Shown here: positions 56,869 to 64,000 of the stretch, piece after piece | Position numbering within the stretch: position 1 is the stretch's first letter | Layout: the number at the start of each line of letters is the position of its first letter | Origin: Caribbeanibacter sp964518305 | GTDB lineage: Bacteria; Gemmatimonadota; Gemmatimonadetes; Palauibacterales; Palauibacteraceae | Length of the DNA stretch: 64,000 nt | NCBI GenBank assembly: GCA_964518305.1 | Contig: CAZFDK010000002.1 | Coordinates: 53,564-117,563 of the forward strand | Reading direction: 5' to 3' | Translations under genes and position numbers: made by a program | Notes under the pieces: model-generated | What the model saw: the letters and a program-made list of their open reading frames with translations, nothing else | Databases searched by the model: none | What the model was told of the DNA's origin: nothing

Positions 56869-58211
56869 GCAGCCGCGCCGACAGGCCCGGTCGGGACGAC
56901 GGGTGGCGGATCCTCGTGCTCGGCGGCGGCTTCGCGGGCCTGTACGCCGCCGCCCAGCTCGGCCGGTCGTTCGACCTGGAGCCCGACGACGAAGTCGTGC
57001 TGGTCGACACGCGGAACTACTTCACCTTCACGCCGCTCCTGCCGGAGGTGGTGGGCGGCGCCCTCGGGCGGGAGGAGGTCACCGTTCCGTTCCGGGTGCT
57101 GGCCGAACGGCACGGCTTCCGGTACTGCCAGGCCGCCGTCCGGGGAATCGATCCCGGGGAGGGCGTGGTCCGGACCAGCGCGGGTCCTCTCGCCTTCGAC
57201 CGCTGCGTGCTGGCCGTGGGCAGCCGGGCCCGTTACTTCGGCAACGACCGGCTCCGGGAGCAAAGCTATCCACTGAAGACCATCGACGACGCCGAGACGC
57301 TCCGGGACCGCGTCCTGCAGCTGGCGGAAGCCTCGGAGTGGATGGACGCGGAGGCCCGACAGGCGCACCTGACCTTCGTGGTGGCGGGCGGAGGCCCTGC
57401 CGGCGTCGAGGTGGCGAGCGAACTGCGCCACCTCCTCTGTGACATCCTGCCCCGCTATTACCTCCACGCGGACGAGGCGCGAATCGTCCTGGCCGACGGT
57501 GGGGACCGAATCCTGGCTCCCTTCGACCCGGATCTCGCCCGCCACGGCCGGAACATCCTGGAGGAGCGCGGCATCGATGTCCGACTCGAAACGCTCGTGG
57601 AGGACGCCACGGAGCGGCGGGTGTCGCTGAGCGACGGTGAGCAGATCGCGGCCCGGACCCTGGTGTGGACCGCAGGGGTCACTCCGCCGGAGCTGGTGGC
57701 CGACTCCCCCCTCCCCACCGGAGAGCGCGGCGGGGTCGTGGTGGACGAGAATCTCCGGGTGCAGGGCCACCCCGCCATGTTCGCGGTGGGCGACGCTGCC
57801 GAGGTCACCGACTCCCGCCGCGAGCGACCCTATCCGAACGTGGCCCCGCTGGCCGTCAGCCAGGGAATTCGGGCCGCCGGCAACATCGAGAACGACCGGG
57901 CCGGACGGGAGGCCGAGCCCTACCGCGCCTACCACGCGGGCAGCATCGTATCCCTGGGTGCGGAGGACGCCCTCGTGGACGTCCTCGGCCTGGAGGTGAC
58001 CGGCACGCCGGCCGCGTTCATCTCCCGGGCCGCCTACCTGTTCAAGATGGTCGGGCCCAAGAACAAGCTCCGGATCGCCTTCCGGCTCGGGCTGAACCGC
58101 CTCTTCGAGCGGGACCTGAGCACCGACGCCACTGCCGATGAGCTGCCGGGGCTCGAAGGGGGACCGCGGCGGGACCGTCTGCCGGACCGCGCCGAAGGGC
58201 GGGGCCGCTGA
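56865..58211 (+). CDS. Type II NADH dehydrogenase-like FAD oxidoreductase
   Basis: A 448-residue flavoprotein from GTG 56865 (overlapping the previous stop). FAD fold: RILVLGGGFAGLYAAAQL, then VDTRNYFTFTPLLPEVVGG. NAD(P)H fold: FVVAGGGPAGVEVASEL. A second FAD contact is FAVGDAAEV, with PLAVSQGIRAAGNI. The NDH-2 pattern of about 400 residues plus a C-terminal amphipathic region (LFKMVGPKNKLRIAFRLGLNRLF) for membrane binding is present. It probably oxidises NADH with quinone without pumping. It is the last gene of the kinase operon. Confidence 0.9.
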   Translation: MSSRADRPGRDDGWRILVLGGGFAGLYAAAQLGRSFDLEPDDEVVLVDTRNYFTFTPLLPEVVGGALGREEVTVPFRVLAERHGFRYCQAAVRGIDPGEGVVRTSAGPLAFDRCVLAVGSRARYFGNDRLREQSYPLKTIDDAETLRDRVLQLAEASEWMDAEARQAHLTFVVAGGGPAGVEVASELRHLLCDILPRYYLHADEARIVLADGGDRILAPFDPDLARHGRNILEERGIDVRLETLVEDATERRVSLSDGEQIAARTLVWTAGVTPPELVADSPLPTGERGGVVVDENLRVQGHPAMFAVGDAAEVTDSRRERPYPNVAPLAVSQGIRAAGNIENDRAGREAEPYRAYHAGSIVSLGAEDALVDVLGLEVTGTPAAFISRAAYLFKMVGPKNKLRIAFRLGLNRLFERDLSTDATADELPGLEGGPRRDRLPDRAEGRGR

Positions 58212-58466
58212 CCGAACCGACCGGGCTCCGGTCGGAGACGCGGAAAGCGGGCTCGAGGCGGCAGGGGCGGGGCAGCCCTCTCGGATCGGGGCAGAACCCG
58301 GTATCCTCAGGGCCTTCGCCTACGGTCGCCTCGCCTCGTCCCCGAACCCATCGCATGGATCCTCGACACGTCGACGATTCGATCATCGCGCGCCGGGACC
58401 CGCCCCGGGAGGACGGGGCCGGGCGGAGGGACGCGGTCTCGCCGCGTCCACTCGGGAGGCCCGGCG

Positions 58467-59681
<1,215 letters not shown>

Positions 59682-59896
59682 GCGTTCGATAACGGTTCGA
59701 TGGAGCCGGCATCGATCGCAATCGACGGCACGGACCTGCGGGCGGCGGCGGGCCGGCAGATGCTGCCAGCAACCGCCTCCCCGGACGTGGCTTCGGTAGA
59801 CACCCTCTTCCCCCTGTATCTTCAGTGGCATCTCTGTCCGATCCGCCGGGACGGATCACGCCACGTCAACGCACGGAAGCGAGGAGGTCGATCGCC

Positions 59897-60205
59897 ATGG
59901 GAATGCCCGGATTCCGCCGGCCGTTGGAGGACGAGGAGGAGACGCACGAGTTCAGCCGTCCGCCCCGGGACTTCGAGGAAACCGAGGACGGTAGCTACCG
60001 CTTCACGATCGGACCTCCCGACCTCCGTCCCCCGCTCACCGACTGGCTCGAGGAGGGCGAGGCCGTGAGGGTCGACTATCACACGGACCTCGACGACGAG
60101 GCCAAGGCGCGGTTCCGCCTTCGGGCCGCGGAGCCCGGCCCAACGGAGGATTCCGACTGGATGGAGAGCCCGACCCGCGTCCGGCTGGAGCCGCTCGAGG
60201 AGTGA
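59897..60205 (+). CDS. Small acidic protein of unknown function
   Basis: A 102-residue protein starting at ATG 59897 behind GAGGAGG. It is highly acidic (EDEEETHEF, DFEETEDGSYRFTIGPPD, VDYHTDLDDEAKARFRLRA) with short beta strands. There is no signal peptide, cysteine pair or known domain. Possibly a soluble salt-adapted protein. The function is unknown. Confidence 0.6.
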   Translation: MGMPGFRRPLEDEEETHEFSRPPRDFEETEDGSYRFTIGPPDLRPPLTDWLEEGEAVRVDYHTDLDDEAKARFRLRAAEPGPTEDSDWMESPTRVRLEPLEE

Positions 60206-60226
60206 AGCGAGTGCCGTGCCGTGGGC

Positions 60227-61372
60227 TCACTGCTCGCGGCCGGCTGCCCGAGCCTCGGCCGTCTCCTCCCAGAACGGATAGTCGACGTACCCCTCCTCGT
60301 CTCCGCCGTAGAAGGTGTCGGGGTCGGGCTCGTTGAGCGGCAGGTCCTCGGCGAAGCGCCGGGGCAGATCCGGGTTCGCGAGGAAGAGTCGGGCGAAGGA
60401 GACCAGGTCGGCGCGGCCCTCGGCGACACCGCGGTTCCCGGACTCGCGGTCGTAGCGGCCGTTCAACATGATCGTCCCGCCGAACTCCTCGCGCATCCGG
60501 GTCACCACGGGGTGCTCCTCGCCCTCGTGGGGCGCGGCCTCCGGATCGGGCTCGACGATGTGCAGGTACGCGATGTCCAGCTCTCCGAGACGGGCCGCGG
60601 CGTACGGGAACGTCCGCTCCGGCGCCGAGTCGCTCATGTCGTTGAACGGGTTGAGCGGGGAGAGCCGGACGCCCACCCGCTCGGGGCCCCATACGTCGAC
60701 CAGCTCCCGGGTCACCTCCGCCAGGAACCGGGCCCGGTCGTCGAGCGATCCCCCGAACCGGTCCTCGCGACGGTTGGTGCCGTCCCGGAGGAACTGGTCC
60801 ACCAGGTAGCCGTTCGCGCCGTGCAGCTCCACGCCGTCGAAGCCGACGTCCCGGGCGCGCTCGGCCGCCCCCCGGAAGCGATCGACCATCTCCTCGACCT
60901 CACCGGTCTCCAGGGCCCGCGGCTCGGGGAAGGACTTCATGCCGTCCGCCGTCGGAATCTCCCCCTCCGGGCGAACGGCGGAGGGGGCGACGGTCTCCCC
61001 GGCCCCGAACGGCAGGTTCAGCGGGTGACCGACCCGACCGGCGTGCCACAGCTGCAGGAAGATCCGCCCGTCCTCGCCGTGGACGGCCTCGACCACCTCC
61101 CGCCAGCCGTCCTGCTGCCGGTCGGTGTAGATGCCGGGCACCGCCATGTAGCCGTGCCCCCGGGGCTCCACCGGCGTCGCCTCGGTCAGGATCAGCGCCG
61201 CCGAGGCGCGCTGCCGGTAGTAGGTGACGTTCATCTCCCGCGGGGCGTTTCCCTCCCCGGCCCGGTTCCGCGTCATCGGGGCCATCACGATCCGGTGTGG
61301 AAGGGACATGTCCCCCACCTGCACCGGCCGGAGGAGAGGTATCGTCTCGTCGCCGTACGTCGAATGCGTCAA
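60227..61372 (-). CDS. Old yellow enzyme-family FMN oxidoreductase (NemA-like)
   Basis: A 381-residue TIM-barrel flavoprotein. The start is TTG 61372: AAGGAGA lies eight bases before it and the domain begins within 12 residues (IPLLRPVQVGDMSLPHRIVMAPMTRNRA). The OYE motifs are intact: LQLWHAGRVGHP, FRGAAERARDVGFDGVELHGANGYLVDQFL (described by motif; active-site HGAN), TNRREDRFGG with DRARF, and VSFARLFLANPDLPRRF. It reduces activated alkenes, nitro compounds or nitrate esters with NAD(P)H. It is monocistronic or shares a transcript with the upstream AhpD-like gene, from which a terminator separates it. Confidence 0.94.
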   Translation of the reverse strand: MTHSTYGDETIPLLRPVQVGDMSLPHRIVMAPMTRNRAGEGNAPREMNVTYYRQRASAALILTEATPVEPRGHGYMAVPGIYTDRQQDGWREVVEAVHGEDGRIFLQLWHAGRVGHPLNLPFGAGETVAPSAVRPEGEIPTADGMKSFPEPRALETGEVEEMVDRFRGAAERARDVGFDGVELHGANGYLVDQFLRDGTNRREDRFGGSLDDRARFLAEVTRELVDVWGPERVGVRLSPLNPFNDMSDSAPERTFPYAAARLGELDIAYLHIVEPDPEAAPHEGEEHPVVTRMREEFGGTIMLNGRYDRESGNRGVAEGRADLVSFARLFLANPDLPRRFAEDLPLNEPDPDTFYGGDEEGYVDYPFWEETAEARAAGREQ

Positions 61373-61426
61373 AAGACTGTCTCCTTCACGTTCGCTGGTC
61401 GAGCGGGCCATTTCTCCGTACAGAAA

Positions 61427-61448
61427 AGGCCCCGCTCTCGCGGGGCCT
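61427..61448 (-). terminator. Intrinsic terminator for the AhpD-like gene
   Basis: A perfect 9-bp stem AGGCCCCGC / GCGGGGCCT with a 4-base loop. On the minus strand it is followed by TTTTCTG. It lies downstream of the gene ending at 61525 and upstream of the OYE gene. The same loop and core recur at 63871-63888. Confidence 0.8.
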
Positions 61449-61524
61449 GCCGATGTGAGCGAGCCCGGTCCGGGAGAGCGGGAGATTCTCCGGTCGGTGC
61501 CGGGCCCCGGGATCGAAGTCCTCG

Positions 61525-62040
61525 CTACGAGAACTGGGGGTCGATCTCCGTGTCGGCGATGTGGTTCACGTAGTTGGAGAGCGTCTTCAGCGCCACGAAC
61601 GCCACGATCTCGTAGAGGGCCTGTCGGTCGACTCCCCCGGCCGACAGCTCCTCCAGGTCCGCGTCGTCGAGCCATCCGCGCTCGTCCAGCACGCGCCGCG
61701 TGGCGCTCACGACGCCCCGGAGATCATCGTCGGCGGGGAGCTCGCCGTCCCGTATGGCCTCGACGTCCTCCGACGCGATGCCGCTCTGCTGCCCCAGGGT
61801 CGCGTGAGCGGCGTCACAGTAATGGCACTCGTTGTGGGTGGCCACGGCCAGCTGGACCGCCTGCTGCTGAGCCGGGCTCAGCGAAGAGTCCGCCATCGCG
61901 TCCTGACCGCGCAGGTACACCTGTGCCGCGGCCGGGGCCCTGACGAGCTCCTCGATGAGGTTGGGGCGAAAGCCGTACTTCTCCTCGACGGAGGATAGGA
62001 TCGCCCGGGCCTGTTCGTTCTGCCTGGTCGTCGTCGTCAT
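61525..62040 (-). CDS. AhpD-like carboxymuconolactone decarboxylase-family protein
   Basis: A 171-residue alkylhydroperoxidase-D-fold protein starting at ATG 62040. The catalytic block is LAVATHNECHYCDAAHATLGQQSG: the CxxC pair with a downstream His as in AhpD. The helices before it (EKYGFRPNLIEELVRAPAAAQVYL) and the tail (EIVAFVALKTLSNYVNHIADTEID) fit the peroxidase-related subgroup. It probably reduces peroxides through its thiols. A strong terminator follows. Confidence 0.92.
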   Translation of the reverse strand: MTTTTRQNEQARAILSSVEEKYGFRPNLIEELVRAPAAAQVYLRGQDAMADSSLSPAQQQAVQLAVATHNECHYCDAAHATLGQQSGIASEDVEAIRDGELPADDDLRGVVSATRRVLDERGWLDDADLEELSAGGVDRQALYEIVAFVALKTLSNYVNHIADTEIDPQFS

Positions 62041-62358
62041 CGTCCACTCCCGAATCGGAATTCATGTCGCGCCTGCTCGCGTTCCGGACAACAGCGACCC
62101 GGTCGGTGAGGTTCCCGAGCGTCGAGGCCGACGGGGTGATCAGAGCGGGCTGTACCTGAACGAGCGGCCTCGCGCTCATCGGAACGGGAGCCGGGGTATC
62201 CGCCCGGGAGCCGCGGTACTCCTGACGTGCCGAAGGCTTCGCCCAGAATGCCCCGCTTCCCTCTACCGGCGCTTCCGATCGCACTCCCGGATGGAACTTC
62301 CTATTGTAACCGACGACGGCGCGTCCTCCCCGTCTTCCACCACGATCCCGGACAACCG
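62041..62358. other. Intergenic region between divergent genes
   Basis: This 318-base gap separates the AhpD-like gene from the phosphatase lipoprotein gene. GAACTTCCTATTGTAACC (about 62293-62310) is locally A/T-rich and may be promoter DNA for the plus-strand gene. Nothing else is recognisable. Confidence 0.4.
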
Positions 62359-63786
62359 ATGAACTCCGTACCCCCCTCTGCCGACATCCGGTGGCTGGCC
62401 GCCGCCCTCCTTTTGGCGACCGCTTGCTCCGGGGATTCGACGTCGCCTGCTGAACAGGGAGCCGCGAGCGCGGGGCCTCCCGAGGCGGGGCCGACCCCGC
62501 ATCCGGACCGAATCGTCCTGACCTGGACACAGGACCCGTCCTCCTCTCTCAGCGTCGCCTGGCGGACGGACACGACGGTGACCGCAGCGAAGGCGCAGAT
62601 CGCTCCGGCCCGGGCGGAGCCGTCGTTCTATACCGAGGCCCGCGCGGTCGACGCCACGACGGTCGACCTGCCCTCGGACCGGGTCGAGGGAGAGGACGTC
62701 GACGCCCATTACCACTCCGCGACCTTCGACGACCTCGGCGCGGACAGCCTCTACGCCTACCGCGTCGGGGACGGGGCGCGCTGGAGCGAGTGGTTCCACG
62801 CCCGGACCGCCAGCGCCGGGTCCGAGCCGTTCTCCTTCATCTACTTCGGCGACGCGCAGAACAACCTGCATTCCCACTGGTCCCGGGCAATCCGCGCAGC
62901 CTATTCCGAGGCCCCGGACGCCCTGTTCATGATCCACGCCGGTGACCTCGTGAACAACGCCCACAGCAACCTGGAGTGGGGCTACTGGAACGAGGCCGGC
63001 GGCTGGATGCAGGGCATGCTGCCGAGCCTCGCGGTGCCCGGTAACCACGAGTACGCCGGCTACGGGGACGACGACGTCCCCGAGCACCTGTCGATCCACT
63101 GGCGCCCGCAGTTCGCGCTGCCGGACAACGGACCGGAGGGTCTCGAGGAGACCGTCTACCACCTGGACGTACAGGGGATGCGGGTGATCGGGCTCAACAC
63201 CGACATCGCGAAAGCCGATTCCGCGATGCTTCGCCGCCAGACCGACTGGCTGCAGTCCACCCTCCGGAGCACCGAGAGCCGGTGGGTCGTCGTCATGATG
63301 CACCACCCCCTGTTCGCCTCCGCGGAAGGGCGGGACAACCCCGACCTCCGCGAGGCATGGCGTCCGCTCTTCGACCGGCACCGGGTCGACCTGGTGATGC
63401 AGGGCCACGATCACACGTACGCACGCGGCCAGAGCCGCAACCTCACCCAGGGCGTCAACACCCGGTCGCCGGAAGGCGGCACGGTCTACGTCAACTCCGT
63501 GAGCGGCGCCAAGATGTACTCGCTCAGGGAGGAGCGGTGGCGCGAGTACGAGGGAATCGAGCTGCAGAGAGGAGCCGAGAACACACAGCTCTTCCAGGTC
63601 ATCCGAGTGGCGGGGGACACGCTGAAGTACCGGTCCTATACGGTCACCGGCGAGCTGTACGACGCCTTCGATCTTCTCAAGGGGACCGGTGACGCGCCCA
63701 ACGAGATGGTGGTTCGGCCGGAGGCGACGACGGAGGAGCGCCGTCACGACAACACCCTCGAGTACACCCGGCCCGGCGGCATGTGA
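62359..63786 (+). CDS. Purple-acid-phosphatase-like lipoprotein (second copy)
   Basis: A 475-residue protein starting at ATG 62359. A signal peptide ends at LLATACSGD (lipobox). The Fn3-like PAP N-domain (PDRIVLTWTQDPSSSLSVAWRT) is followed by the phosphoesterase domain with FGDAQNN, HAGDLVNNAHSN, PGNHEYAGYG, MMHHPLFAS and GHDHTYARG, so all binuclear-metal ligands are present. It is closer to typical bacterial purple acid phosphatases than the 5370-6668 protein. It is likely a periplasmic or surface phosphatase for phosphate scavenging. No Pho box was found. Confidence 0.9.
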   Translation: MNSVPPSADIRWLAAALLLATACSGDSTSPAEQGAASAGPPEAGPTPHPDRIVLTWTQDPSSSLSVAWRTDTTVTAAKAQIAPARAEPSFYTEARAVDATTVDLPSDRVEGEDVDAHYHSATFDDLGADSLYAYRVGDGARWSEWFHARTASAGSEPFSFIYFGDAQNNLHSHWSRAIRAAYSEAPDALFMIHAGDLVNNAHSNLEWGYWNEAGGWMQGMLPSLAVPGNHEYAGYGDDDVPEHLSIHWRPQFALPDNGPEGLEETVYHLDVQGMRVIGLNTDIAKADSAMLRRQTDWLQSTLRSTESRWVVVMMHHPLFASAEGRDNPDLREAWRPLFDRHRVDLVMQGHDHTYARGQSRNLTQGVNTRSPEGGTVYVNSVSGAKMYSLREERWREYEGIELQRGAENTQLFQVIRVAGDTLKYRSYTVTGELYDAFDLLKGTGDAPNEMVVRPEATTEERRHDNTLEYTRPGGM

Positions 63787-63870
63787 TCGTTGCCCCCGAA
63801 CGCCGCGCGGTAGGCGAATCGTCGGCGTCTTCATCGGAACGCGGACGACGAACCCCCCGGAACTACGAAC

Positions 63871-63888
63871 GCCCCGCTCTCGCGGGGC
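63871..63888 (-). terminator. Hairpin (terminator-like)
   Basis: A perfect 7-bp stem GCCCCGC-TCTC-GCGGGGC. On the minus strand it is followed by GTTCGTAGTTCC, a weak U-tract. It may terminate an RNA entering from the right edge on the minus strand, or stabilise the end of the phosphatase mRNA. It shares core and loop with 61427-61448. Confidence 0.5.
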
Positions 63889-63914
63889 TCGGGTCATCCG
63901 TCTCGATCTGTCAG

Positions 63915-64000
63915 TGGGCCGGGTTGGAGTTGGTGTGAAGCACAAGCGAGCATCGCCGCAGGCGAGCGGAGCTCACCACGACCTCACGCTTATCAGTCGG
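63915..64000 (-). other. tRNA-Ile(GAU)-like partial sequence at the window edge
   Basis: On the minus strand, CTGATAAGCGTGAGGTCG (63996-63979) matches the anticodon loop (GAT) and variable region of tRNA-Ile. Further along, CCGGCCCA (63922-63915) resembles a tRNA-Ile 3' acceptor strand. But the segment between is about 40 bases too long, lacks a TTCGA T-loop, and the anticodon stem is mismatched. The rest lies beyond the window. It may be a decayed, interrupted or chance tRNA-like sequence. Confidence 0.25.

Overview
The window is very G+C-rich, almost fully coding chromosomal DNA with short intergenic gaps, many 1-4 base stop/start overlaps and frequent GTG or TTG starts. The gene set is that of a diderm aerobic bacterium: outer-membrane barrels, lipoproteins, NDH-2, a sigma54 activator, several cation/proton antiporters and many acidic proteins. 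This fits a marine or salt-exposed member of Gemmatimonadota or a nearby phylum. That placement is inferred from gene content only; there is no rRNA or ribosomal-protein gene here to prove it. I see no phage, IS element or CRISPR array.

Layout. 1-1031: arsenic locus (start of an arsM-like gene, arsR, two identical-architecture ArsR operators) and a DCC-family thiol protein. 1055-6668: DUF3108 protein, DedA-patatin pair, flavodoxin-like protein, a peroxiredoxin-like gene with an in-frame TGA at the peroxidatic position (candidate selenoprotein), and a phosphatase lipoprotein. 6711-14054 (minus): gnd-zwf-pgl (oxidative pentose-phosphate branch, translationally coupled), a TauE/SafE permease and a very large NTT-type transporter fused to HEAT repeats and a cyclic-nucleotide-binding-like domain. 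14360-19458: signalling cluster (GAF, LOG, PAS, MEDS, GAF-GAF-sigma54 activator). 19491-20333: an ECF sigma factor preceded by a tandem palindrome array. 20336-24859 (minus): a three-gene overlapping operon of an NTT-type nucleotide-transporter homologue, an Omp85-like barrel without POTRA and a lipoprotein carrying kinase-like motifs.

25166-29130: DUF2254, an orphan BlaI-type regulator and a zinc-protease lipoprotein. 29350-35453: a candidate exopolysaccharide module (YaiO-like barrel, membrane HEAT protein, processive GT2) bracketed by an EAL phosphodiesterase and a GGDEF cyclase, both with intact motifs. 36092-50782: transport and envelope genes (APC permease coupled to a TrkA/RCK protein, M14 carboxypeptidase, flippase-like protein, NhaA, Ca2+/cation exchanger, SulP), plus a methyltransferase with an export signal and a BY-kinase-like protein without a P-loop. 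50866-54735: small stress/envelope proteins including an RsrA-like zinc anti-sigma and an FHA-TM-trypsin fusion. 54745-58211: LytTR regulator divergent from a soluble LytS-type kinase, membrane protein and NDH-2 operon. 58467-63786: CPA1 antiporter, small acidic protein, OYE-family reductase, AhpD-like protein and a second purple-acid-phosphatase-like lipoprotein. The right edge carries a terminator-like hairpin and a tRNA-Ile-like fragment on the minus strand.

Together the genes suggest strong redox handling (NADPH supply from zwf/gnd; peroxiredoxin, AhpD and OYE proteins; an SigR/RsrA-like pair), ion homeostasis and envelope or exopolysaccharide control by c-di-GMP. The two points most worth following are the TGA-containing peroxiredoxin and the NTT / Omp85 / kinase-like lipoprotein operon.
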